A stretch of DNA of 64,000 nucleotides from the NCBI RefSeq assembly GCF_010667615.1, contig NZ_VYSG01000001.1, forward strand, positions 1,169,649 to 1,233,648. Direction: 5' to 3'. Shown here in pieces: positions 36,779-43,925 of the stretch. The DNA is from Bifidobacterium choloepi (lineage in GTDB: Bacteria; Actinomycetota; Actinomycetes; Actinomycetales; Bifidobacteriaceae). The notes under the pieces are model-generated. The model saw nothing but the letters and a program-made list of their open reading frames with translations. It had not been told where the DNA came from and made no database searches. Each line of letters starts with the position of its first letter. Position 1 is the first letter of the stretch. A program made the position numbers and the translations under genes.

Positions 36779-36788
36779 AGTAACAGTG
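36758..36788. repeat. 31-bp direct repeat, copy 1 (end of AIPR gene)
   Basis: The 31-bp segment starting CCATACCGCCTAGACGCCTG recurs with one mismatch at 36950-36980. The two copies are 192 bp apart and flank the small-RNA candidate. Confidence 0.8.
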
Positions 36789-36798
36789 ATCATTGGCG

Positions 36799-36822
36799 AT
36801 CAGTCGACAACCGAGCAGTAAG
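36799..36822 (-). pseudogene. C-terminal relic of a lipoprotein paralog
   Basis: The 24 bp match the end of the lipoprotein gene at 37046-37069 with two changes. On the minus strand the segment encodes YCSVVD-stop against YYSVAD-stop in the intact copy. Nothing else of that copy remains. Confidence 0.5.
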
Positions 36823-36828
36823 TGCGTG

Positions 36829-36920
36829 TGCTACACTGAGAGTCGCCTAATTTTGTTGATTCCAGTGATTTAGGCAAGTGGTGAACCCGGTCTCGTTTGG
36901 GGCCGGGTCTTTCGTTTTTG
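36829..36920 (+). ncRNA. Candidate small RNA with extended -10 promoter and terminator
   Basis: An extended -10 sequence TG-C-TACACT (36829-36837) would start transcription near 36844. The predicted RNA of about 75 nt opens with stem GCCTAA (36845-36850) / TTAGGC (36870-36875). It ends in ACCCGG (36885-36890) / CCGGGT (36903-36908), followed by CTTTCGTTTTT. The -35 box is unclear. The final hairpin may simply terminate the AIPR transcript. Confidence 0.45.
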
Positions 36921-36949
36921 CGGGGCCCGAACTCGCGTTTGTTTGGTGT

Positions 36950-36980
36950 CCATACCGCCTAGACGCCTGAAGTAATAGTG
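36950..36980. repeat. 31-bp direct repeat, copy 2
   Basis: Second copy of 36758-36788, detached from any reading frame. A 21-bp stem-loop (36985-37037) follows. Confidence 0.8.
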
Positions 36981-36984
36981 GCCG

Positions 36985-37037
36985 TTGGCAATGAGGTGGG
37001 GCTCACGCATCGTGCATGAGCCCCACCTCATTGCCAA
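36985..37037 (-). terminator. 21-bp stem-loop terminator of the lipoprotein gene
   Basis: Arms 36985-37005 and 37017-37037 are perfectly complementary (TTGGCAATGAGG.. outward). It lies 9 bp past the minus-strand stop at 37047. Confidence 0.75.
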
Positions 37038-37046
37038 CGTCGACCA

Positions 37047-37829
37047 TCAGTCGGCAACCGAGTAGTAAGAGATGGAGATATCGGTCTTCTGCACATCAAC
37101 GTCAGTCCAGAAGGTGAGCTTCACCTTCTCCCCGGGAGCCCATGTGGTGATACCGGCATATTCTTCGGTCTTAATGCCGTCGGAATCGTAGGCGCTTACG
37201 CTGAGAGTGATGTCCTTGTACGACAGCTCAGATGTGTTTTCCACTACTGCCTCATACGTGCAGTAATCACTCCACTCATCAGGTGTGCACGAGAATTCGA
37301 CGTTCGAAAGCAACGATTCCAGCGTCTCCTCAGCATGCTTGCTCTTCGCGGCAGCAGTGCCGTTAGCGACAAGCTCGTTCAGGGTGGACTGATAACCATT
37401 GCTCACAGTCAGACCATAGTCCTCCACAAATTCCTTAATGATCGCAGTGCGAGAGTCGTAGGCCTCGGTCCATGCAGTGGAGAAGTCCAACGAATTGAAA
37501 GCGTACTCGTCGAGAACATCACGAGAATCGTCAAGAACATTGACGTAGGAAATCGTCTTCTCCTGCAGCTTGCCGTTCTCGAACTGCACGTTCTTCAGCG
37601 AGCCGGTATGCGAATACTCGGCATCGATCAGCGCCTGATAGTACTCACGGCTGGCTTCGTTTCCCTGCTCGGCTAAAGCGAAACGGCTCTCCAGGCCCTT
37701 GGAAACAACCTTCATGACTTCCTGATCTGAGTACACCTTGTCTTCGGCGGCCTCGGAACCGCAGGCAGCCATTGTCATGGGAATCAGCAGACCGAGCGAA
37801 ACGGCCACAATCTTACGAAGAGACTTCAA
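37047..37829 (-). CDS. Putative lipoprotein, paralog of 38137-38961
   Basis: This is a secreted lipoprotein of about 260 residues. The signal peptide KSLRKIVAVSLGLLIPMTMA ends in a lipobox with Cys in AACGSEA. The best start is a TTG at 37829, with GGAT six bases upstream; the longer open frame adds a non-signal N-terminus. The mature part begins YSDQEVMKVVSKGLESRFAL, contains LQEKTISYVNVLDDSRDVL and ends in a beta-rich domain (LSYKDITLSVSAYDSDGI, then WAPGEKVKLTF). The paralog at 38137 shares the same layout. Function is unknown; the final domain resembles FxLD/DUF-type extracellular Ig folds. The two copies were probably generated by tandem duplication. Confidence 0.75.
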   Translation of the reverse strand: MKSLRKIVAVSLGLLIPMTMAACGSEAAEDKVYSDQEVMKVVSKGLESRFALAEQGNEASREYYQALIDAEYSHTGSLKNVQFENGKLQEKTISYVNVLDDSRDVLDEYAFNSLDFSTAWTEAYDSRTAIIKEFVEDYGLTVSNGYQSTLNELVANGTAAAKSKHAEETLESLLSNVEFSCTPDEWSDYCTYEAVVENTSELSYKDITLSVSAYDSDGIKTEEYAGITTWAPGEKVKLTFWTDVDVQKTDISISYYSVAD

Positions 37830-38070
37830 TGTAATCCTTAATGAAAGCTTGTATTGGAAGCGGCTACATCCCCGTGCCGCTTGCCTAGATCTACCTTGAC
37901 CAAGACCTGCATATTTCGGCAATTACAGCTCATTCACAACTGACGCACAGACAGTTTTGCCAACGCGATGATTCCAACGAGGGCCCATGCCGCAACGGTC
38001 TCATCAGCTGAATGATCAATCCGATGGGCATAGCGCAATCGGCAGCTAGCTCTTTCGTCGTACTGCCCTA

Positions 38071-38137
38071 ATTCTCCCTTCGGTTGTCATGTATCCCGAA
38101 ATTCAAGCGCGGGATACATGACAACCGAAGGAAGAAT
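38071..38137 (-). terminator. 28-bp stem-loop at the lipoprotein 3' end
   Basis: 38071-38098 is complementary to 38110-38137 (core GGTTGTCATGTATCCCG). The right arm touches the stop codon of the 38137 gene. The 307 bp between the two lipoprotein genes otherwise show no gene. Confidence 0.75.
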
Positions 38138-38961
38138 TATTTCACCAATGTGTAGGACGAAATCGATAGCTTGATGTCCTTCGTATTGGCGTCAGGGGCC
38201 ACTTGCACCTTAACCTTTTCTCCTGCCTTCATTGAATCAATCGAAACCGTCTTCTCCGTCTTGACGTTGTCAGCATCGTAGAGAGAGGCCGTCAAATACA
38301 AGTCGGCAAAAGAATACTGAGTGGAGTTATCGATGACCGCTTCACAATCAGAGTCAAATAATCCCCATGGATCAGTATTCGAATCCTCCTCACTGGGGCA
38401 CGTGAACTGCACTTTCTCGAGAATGGCAGTCAAGGCCTTCTTGACCTCGTTTGCCTTCGTCACCGTCTTGCCATTGGCAACTAGCTCATCCAACACCTTT
38501 TGATCATTGCCACCGAGCTTCAATCCGTAGTCGTTGACGAAATCCTTCAAGAGAACTGTTTTATTGTCATATACGGCATCCCAGTCGGAGTAGAGCTGCA
38601 GGTCATCGAATGAATAATGGCTAATTACTTCCTTAGATTCCTCGAGCGTATTGAGGTATGAAATCACTTTTTCCTGTAACTTGCTGTCCTCGAACTTCGC
38701 ATACCGCAAGCCGGAAATTTTGTCATACTCCACATTGTCACATTCCTCGCACACTTGCTGATCTCCCTTGGGAGCATCATCTTCTCCAGCAGTGAGAGCA
38801 AAACGAGCTCGGAGGCCGTCCTCCAGCATCCCGATTACTTCTTCGTTTGTATAGACCTTCTCACTATCGGCAGGTATACTCCCCTGACTACCGCAGCCAG
38901 CCACAGCGACCGTCAGCACGGCGCACGCAGCAATCCCTAAAATTTGGCGTACTTTCCCCAT
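38137..38961 (-). CDS. Putative lipoprotein, paralog of 37047-37829
   Basis: This 274-residue secreted lipoprotein has signal peptide VRQILGIAACAVLTVAV and lipobox Cys in AGCGSQG (about residue 23). The mature sequence keeps the layout of the neighbour: YTNEEVIGMLEDGLRARFAL, KLQEKVISYLNTLEESKEVI, VNDYGLKLGGNDQKVLDELV and a C-terminal beta domain with SFADLYLTASLYDADNVKT and GEKVKVQV. A short CEECDN insertion is unique to this copy. The start is ATG 38961. The family has no function I can name. Tandem paralogs plus the relic at 36799 suggest an expanding and decaying cluster. Confidence 0.75.
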   Translation of the reverse strand: MGKVRQILGIAACAVLTVAVAGCGSQGSIPADSEKVYTNEEVIGMLEDGLRARFALTAGEDDAPKGDQQVCEECDNVEYDKISGLRYAKFEDSKLQEKVISYLNTLEESKEVISHYSFDDLQLYSDWDAVYDNKTVLLKDFVNDYGLKLGGNDQKVLDELVANGKTVTKANEVKKALTAILEKVQFTCPSEEDSNTDPWGLFDSDCEAVIDNSTQYSFADLYLTASLYDADNVKTEKTVSIDSMKAGEKVKVQVAPDANTKDIKLSISSYTLVK

Positions 38962-39193
38962 GAGTGCCTCTTCTCTGTTCTCGATTTCTTCTCTTCACCC
39001 ACCGCAATCGCCCTTCACAATTAACGGGGGTATTCATTGGTCATGCTAAACCCGTCACGGCGATAAACACCAATCGGCGCACAGCTGCGGGTGAATAGCA
39101 AATTAGACAACCCGCAAAAAGACCGTTCCGGTCGCACTGAAGGAAGCCAGAGGCATTTGACACGAGTTCACGGTCGTGATGCATGTCCATTAG

Positions 39194-39520
39194 GAGGGAC
39201 TAAACGAGCCGCCGCTTCTGACCCTCCGCAACAGGAATGCGGATGAATCGTTCACCGGAAACAGTGAGGAAGTGGCCGACTGGCTGACAACGAATTACGG
39301 GAGCGGGACGGCGCTCGCCGATGACGATCTGGCGGCGATGACGAGGACGGAGATCGAGGATGGCGGTTACGACGCGATCGCCGCCGCCGTCATTGACGCT
39401 GTCCGACGAGGACAGCTCGTCGACGGCGAGCGCCGCCATGCCCTTCGCGTCGGTGACGGCTGGAGCGAGCTGGAGATGATGCTCGACGAGGTCATGGACA
39501 TGGAGTGGCGAGTGGAGTAA
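39194..39520 (+). pseudogene. Small reading frame lacking a start (unrecognised)
   Basis: The open frame 39194-39520 encodes a coherent acidic peptide: LLTLRNRNADESFTGNSEEV, WLTTNYGSGTALADDDLAAM, TRTEIEDGGYDAIAAAVIDA and a tail ending MLDEVMDMEWRVE. No ATG is present; the first usable start is GTG at 39272. The sequence is protein-like in composition, so it may be the C-terminal remnant of a lost gene. GGAGGG at 39193-39198 could be a ribosome site for a missing start. The family is unknown. Confidence 0.35.
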
Positions 39521-39590
39521 CGGCAGCAAGCTACCGGAACGAAAAAGACCGATCGTCAAGGCAGACGAAAAGCCGACGCTCTTGTCAGTC

Positions 39591-40646
39591 ATCTTGCCGC
39601 GATGATGGCAGCATCGCGACGTAACGGTATCGGGTGGAGCGCCCCTTGCCGACCTTCTCGATCTCTCCTTCGTCGAGCAGGCGCCTGAGCTCGCGCTCGA
39701 TCGTCGTTTCGCTGATGTCGGGAAGCTGTTCCCGCAGCTCCCGTTTCGAGAGCGTGCCGACCGTCTGCCGCAGCTGTCGCCGGATGCGCTCGGCCTTGGT
39801 CTGCGGCCCGAGCCTGTCTTCCAGCTCCTTGTAGGCATCGAGCATGACCGACAGGAGGTACTGGACGAACGGTGCATAGTCGTTGGCATCCGGCCAGCCG
39901 GCGGTACTGGCCGCCAGCGCCTCGTAGTAGGTGTCCTTCGACTGCTCGATCAGATGCTCCAGACTCACGTACTTGCCGACCGTAAAGCCGCTCTGGTACA
40001 TCAGCAGCAACGTCAGCAGCCGGCTCATGCGCCCGTTGCCGTCATTGAACGGGTGGATGCAGGTGAAATCGAACACGAACATCGAAATCGCCAGCAGCGG
40101 GTCGACCGATTCCAGCGCAATGGCTTGTCGGTAGTTCCGGCAGATCTCCTCGACGAGGTCGGGAGTGACCAGTGCGGAAGGCGGCCGGAAACGGACGCGG
40201 TTGGCGCCTTGCGGACCGACTTCCATGATGACGTTGTCGGTGTCCTTGAAATGGCCGCCGAATGATAGCGGCGTATGACGGAACAGGTCACGGTGCAGCT
40301 GCAGGATCACGTTCGGCGTGACCGGTATATAGTCATGCTGCTCGTGGATGGTATTCAACACGTCGCGGTAGCCGCTGATTTCCTCCTCGTCGCGGTTGTG
40401 CGGCGTGGTTTTCTCCGCCATCAGCGCCGCCATGCGCGCGTCCGACGTGCGGATTCCCTCGATGCTGTTGGAGGCGGCAGTGCTCTGCACCTTCGCGACC
40501 TCGACCAGTCGGTCCAGCTGGGCACCTTCGCGTTCGGACAGCAGCGATGTGCGGGCCTGCGCGGCGTGAATGGCTGTCAGCAATGCGACGATTCGCGAGG
40601 AAAGCACGCTTTCCGCGCGCTGATCGTATGGACGTAACGATTCCAT
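39591..40646 (-). CDS. Fic-domain protein with winged HTH (second copy)
   Basis: This 351-residue self-inhibited Fic protein contains SNSIEG (the (S/T)xxxEG inhibitory motif, about residue 60) and the catalytic HPFNDGNGRMSR (about 200-211). A C-terminal winged helix reads TLSKRELREQLPDISETTIE and ERELRRLLDEGEIEKVGKG. The start at 40646 (MESLRPYDQ) is preferred because GAGGCAGGAAATC precedes it; upstream ATGs lie inside a 14-bp-arm palindrome (40669-40707) that looks like an operator. It differs clearly from the Fic protein at 18494-19783. The targets are unknown. A regulatory role through its own HTH on the upstream palindrome is plausible but inferred. Confidence 0.9.
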
Positions 40647-40668
40647 GATTTCCTGCCTCACCACCCGT

Positions 40669-40707
40669 GTTTTCTGCATCATTCTAGCTGAATATGATGC
40701 AGAAAAC
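40669..40707. promoter_or_regulatory. Palindromic operator upstream of the second Fic gene
   Basis: Arms GTTTTCTGCATCAT (40669-40682) and ATGATGCAGAAAAC (40694-40707) are perfect. Outer arms TGCCTCA (40653) and TGAGGCA (40715) extend the symmetry. It lies 23 bp before the chosen start. Confidence 0.75.
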
Positions 40708-40762
40708 CGATCCCATGAGGCAGAAAGCATGGCGCTGCCCGCTCGCCCTTTCCTTCATAGCC

Positions 40763-40797
40763 GTTACAAACCCGAGCTGGCAGCTCGGGTTTGTACC
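40763..40797. repeat. Stem-loop of the CCCGAGCT..AGCTCGGG family in a divergent region
   Basis: GTTACAAACCCGAGCT (40763-40778) pairs with 40782-40797, loop GGC, with one mismatch. Both flanking genes start outward from here, so it is not an obvious terminator. It sits in a 311-bp gene-free gap (40647-40957). Confidence 0.65.
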
Positions 40798-40957
40798 GGC
40801 AAAAAGATCAGGTCGACAGGAAGGGAAGAGGGAAGGAAGAGACCGGAAAATCGTTTACAAGCAAGGCAGAATGTGCGAGACTGGCCGGAAGCGGCGGGAA
40901 TCGTCCTGATCATCAGGAAACGGAGAGCCGCGAGAATCGTGCGAAAGGAAACCAACG

Positions 40958-41419
40958 ATGACGTACTACGGCGCGCCGACGCCCGCGATGAACGGCGGCT
41001 GGAGCCCGCTGCCGCCGAACGCACAGCTGCCGACCAACCGGTCGCTGCTCAAGTTCGTGCTGCTGTCGATCGTGACGCTGGGCATTTACGGCATCTACGT
41101 CATGACGGTCATCTCGACGAACATCAACACGATCGCGAGCCGCTACGACAACCGCAAGACGATGAACTATTGCCTCGTCTACTTCATCTTTTCCTGGCTG
41201 ACATTCGGCATCCTGCCGCTGGTGTAGGGCCACAACCTGTGTTCGCGGATCCGCGACGAGCTGCGGCGCCGCGGCATTCCATACGTCTTCGGTCCCAGCG
41301 ACTTCTGGCTGTGGGACGTGCTCGGCTCGCTCATCATCGTCGGCCCGTTCATCTGGACCTACCGCCTGTTCAAGGCCATGAACATGCTGTGCGCGAGCTA
41401 CGACGCGTACGGGTGCTGA
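40958..41419 (+). pseudogene. DUF4234-type membrane protein interrupted by a stop codon
   Basis: ATG 40958 begins MTYYGAPTPAMNGGWSPLPP, with GAAAGGAAACC upstream. The hydrophobic part LLKFVLLSIVTLGIYGIYVM and YCLVYFIFSWLTFGILPLV fits DUF4234 membrane proteins. A TAG at 41225-41227 replaces the Trp of the family motif (LPLV-W-GHN). The frame continues as GHNLCSRIRDELRRRGIPYV and FWLWDVLGSLIIVGPFIWTY to a stop at 41417-41419. The sequence would give 153 residues if the TAG were read through. A single G-to-A change explains it. Confidence 0.8.
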
Positions 41420-41476
41420 TGACAGTCTGACCGCTTCTTTCTCTTCTCGAACCTCTCCCTGCCGCTTCTCTGGACG

Positions 41477-41896
41477 TCACAGCCGGTTGCCATCGACGGT
41501 GTGGTCGAAGAGGCTGCCCCGACCGTCGTCGTCCGATTCCTTCACCTCCGCACGCAACTCGTCCACGAGAGACGCCAGCATCTCCACGAGCGGAGGAATG
41601 TCGCGGCGCACGGTTTCATAGACCACCGCGAACAGGACGCCTTCGTAATCGTGCACGATGCGGTTGCGCAGTCCACGCAGCCCGACCCACGGCACCTCGG
41701 GATGCCGACCGGCGTATTCGGCGGACACCTTGCTGGCCTGTTCGCCGGCCGTTTCCAACGCCTTCGCTATGGCATACTGGCGCATCTGGTCGTCGAGGAA
41801 TTCTTCCAGCGACAAGTCGCCCAGGAATTCCACGGCCTGTTCGAGATGATGCTGCACCTGCCGGAGCAGCGAGAGATCCCTTTCGACGTCGTTCAT
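41477..41896 (-). CDS. hepT: HepT-like ribonuclease toxin (DUF86)
   Basis: This 139-residue HEPN-family RNase is the toxin of a MntA-HepT pair. The HEPN active motif Rx4HxY is present as RNRIVHDY (about residues 77-84). Helical flanks read AKALETAGEQASKVSAEYA and EVPWVGLRGLRNRIVHDYEG. The gene overlaps the preceding mntA by 4 bp (ATGA), so translation is coupled. HepT RNases cleave cellular RNA; the antitoxin MntA adds AMP to the Tyr of the motif to silence it. The pair is small, complete and probably self-regulating. Confidence 0.9.
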   Translation of the reverse strand: MNDVERDLSLLRQVQHHLEQAVEFLGDLSLEEFLDDQMRQYAIAKALETAGEQASKVSAEYAGRHPEVPWVGLRGLRNRIVHDYEGVLFAVVYETVRRDIPPLVEMLASLVDELRAEVKESDDDGRGSLFDHTVDGNRL

Positions 41897-42255
41897 CGCG
41901 CATCGCCGTCGTCGGGCAGGATCCTGATCAGCGGCCCCTTGGCGACGCTGCGGATGAAGAGGTCCTGCAGCTCGCGTTCGTAGGGATCGGTCTTGGGAAT
42001 CTCGAGGTAACTTTTCCTGACGAGATCGATCTCGCGGTGCAGGACGGCGCGCAGGTCGGCGCGGAAGGCTTCGGTTTCCCTCCAGTCGCGCGAATCGTCC
42101 ATCTCGTAGATCAAGTCAACATCGGACGTTTCCGTCGCCGTTCCCTTCGCCATCGAACCGAACAGGTAGAGGGCGGTGACGCCGTGCTGGCGCGCGAGCG
42201 GCTTCGACGCGGCCACGATGTTCCTGATGGCCGGCAGCGCCGCCGTCGGCGGCAT
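41893..42255 (-). CDS. mntA: MntA-type nucleotidyltransferase antitoxin
   Basis: This protein of about 120 residues (ATG 42255, MPPTAALPAIR) carries the minimal nucleotidyltransferase motif GSx10DxD: GSMAKGTATETSDVDL (about residues 33-48). A third acidic residue lies downstream (REIDLV). It acts as the antitoxin by polyadenylylating the HepT tyrosine. Alternative starts exist (GTG 42270, TTG 42282), and the best ribosome site (GGGGCGAATC) favours the GTG; I give the ATG as conservative. Overlapping inverted repeats immediately upstream (42288-42341) are a candidate autoregulatory operator. Confidence 0.87.
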   Translation of the reverse strand: MPPTAALPAIRNIVAASKPLARQHGVTALYLFGSMAKGTATETSDVDLIYEMDDSRDWRETEAFRADLRAVLHREIDLVRKSYLEIPKTDPYERELQDLFIRSVAKGPLIRILPDDGDAR

Positions 42256-42287
42256 GATCGCAGTCGTCACGATTCGCCCCAATCTTT

Positions 42288-42341
42288 CTTTCTTACATTT
42301 TCAATCTTACGTGTAAGAAAGAAAATGCAAGATTGAAAAAT
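42288..42341. promoter_or_regulatory. Overlapping inverted repeats upstream of mntA
   Basis: CTTTCTTAC (42288-42296) pairs with GTAAGAAAG (42313-42321). ATTTTCAATCTT (42297-42308) pairs with AAGATTGAAAAAT (42329-42341). The two pairs interleave, giving mutually exclusive structures or two protein sites. Confidence 0.6.
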
Positions 42342-42429
42342 TGGCTTTATTAAGCCCATCAGTTCCACCTCGTCATGGCACCGTCCCGTGGTCCGGCCAC
42401 AGGATGGTGCCATGATAAAAGAGAAGCCA

Positions 42430-42473
42430 GAGTCACGACTATTATAGTCGTGACTATAATAGTCGTAACTCTG
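42430..42473. promoter_or_regulatory. 44-bp near-perfect palindrome upstream of an ATPase gene
   Basis: The segment from AGAGTCACGACTATTATAG onward reads almost the same on both strands, with two differences per arm pair. It contains ACGACTAT repeats around the centre. It ends 30 bp before the start codon at 42504. It is probably an operator. Confidence 0.7.
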
Positions 42474-42503
42474 TTAGGCAGAACGGAGGCGAAAGGAGAC
42501 GGC

Positions 42504-43910
42504 ATGGCGGACAATCGGTTTGTGGGACGCGAGCGCGAGCTGGCGATGCTGGACGAGCGGTACGGGCGCGACGACCAGCAGACGATCGTCGTCTACGGAC
42601 GCCGGCGCGTGGGCAAGACGTCGCTGATCCGCCGGTTCAGCCAGGATAAGCCGACACTGTGGTTCACGGCGAGCGAGCGCAGTGACGAGAACAACCGGCG
42701 CGAACTGGCGCTGGCGACGGCACGGTTCTTTGGCGAGCCGGATCCGATCGGTGCCCCTCCGGCATGGCTGGACCTGCTGCGCTACATTGCCGAGAAGGGC
42801 AGGAGCTTCGGCAAGTTCATCTTCGTCTTCGACGAATTCCCATATGCCGCACAGGCCGAGCCGTCCCTGCCGTCGGCCATGCAGATCGTCCTCGATCACG
42901 ATTTCGCCGAAGCCGGCGTCTTCACGATCCTGTGCGGGAGCAACCAGGGTTTCATGGAGAGCGAGGTGCTCGGATCGTCGAGTCCGCTGTTCGGCCGCCG
43001 CACGGCGCAGATCAAGCTCAAGCCGCTGCCGATGGCGGAAGCCATCGAATTGATGCCGTCCAACGCCGCATGGCAGGAACGATTCGAGTATTACGCGGCC
43101 CTTGGCGGCACGCCGTATTATCTGCGCCAGCTCGCGGAGGGCGAATCGTTCGCGGGAAACATGACGGCACTGTGCTTCGACGAGCTCGGCCCGCTGTTCG
43201 ACGAGCCGGCCATGCTGCTGCGCGAGGAACTGCGCGAGCCGAATGTCTATCGCAGCGTGCTGGAAGCAATCGCGCATGGCGAGACGAAGGCGAAGGGCAT
43301 CGCCGAACGTGCCGGCATCGCCGCCACCAGCCTGCAGTTTTATCTCAAGACGCTCGAGGAGCTTGGCCTGGCGCGCCGCGACCTGCCATTCGGAGACCGG
43401 TCGGCGAAGTCGAAAAAGAGCCAGTATTACATCACCGAGCCGTTCTTCGCGTACTGGTTCCGGTTCGTCGCACCGTCGATCGGCGCGATCGAGCGCGGCG
43501 ACGGCGACGCGGCAGCGCAGCTGGGTACGGAAGGCGAGGTCTTCGACACGTACGTCGGCCAGCAGTTCGAGGGCATCTGCCAGCAATGGATGCTGACGGA
43601 ACGTCGCGCCGGGCGACTCGACATCCTGCCGTCGCAGGTCGGCAAGTGGTGGGGGAACGATCCGGCCCTCCGCGAGCAAGCCGATATCGACCTGATCATC
43701 GAAGACGACATCAATGGCAAGATGATCTTCGGCGAGTGCAAGTGGCGCAACTCGCTGAACGCCACCGAAGCCGCCGACCTGCTGCGGCACCGAGCCGAAC
43801 TGATCGACGGTCCGACAGACCGGCAGTTCTACCTGTTCACCAAGTGCGAAGTCCCGTCGATCGATGGCGTGACTGTCGTGCAGGCCGAAACGATGTTCGG
43901 CGAGCACTGA
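42504..43910 (+). CDS. Archaeal-type AAA ATPase with DUF234 C-terminal nuclease-like domain
   Basis: This 468-residue ATPase of the archaeal ATPase/DUF234 group begins MADNRFVGRERELAMLDERY. Walker A is GRRRVGKTSL (about 32-41) and Walker B is FIFVFDEFPY (about 106-115). A winged helix (about 268-310) reads AKGIAERAGIAATSLQFYLK. The C-terminal DUF234 domain (about 330-450) has IDLIIEDDINGKMIFGECKW (about 394-413), a PD-(D/E)xK-like core with D..ECK. The ribosome site AAAGGAGA lies before ATG 42504. A 44-bp palindrome upstream points to self-regulation through the winged helix. The biological role is unknown; such proteins often occur in defence or mobile contexts. Confidence 0.85.
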   Translation: MADNRFVGRERELAMLDERYGRDDQQTIVVYGRRRVGKTSLIRRFSQDKPTLWFTASERSDENNRRELALATARFFGEPDPIGAPPAWLDLLRYIAEKGRSFGKFIFVFDEFPYAAQAEPSLPSAMQIVLDHDFAEAGVFTILCGSNQGFMESEVLGSSSPLFGRRTAQIKLKPLPMAEAIELMPSNAAWQERFEYYAALGGTPYYLRQLAEGESFAGNMTALCFDELGPLFDEPAMLLREELREPNVYRSVLEAIAHGETKAKGIAERAGIAATSLQFYLKTLEELGLARRDLPFGDRSAKSKKSQYYITEPFFAYWFRFVAPSIGAIERGDGDAAAQLGTEGEVFDTYVGQQFEGICQQWMLTERRAGRLDILPSQVGKWWGNDPALREQADIDLIIEDDINGKMIFGECKWRNSLNATEAADLLRHRAELIDGPTDRQFYLFTKCEVPSIDGVTVVQAETMFGEH

Positions 43911-43925
43911 CGTCGCCGACATCCC

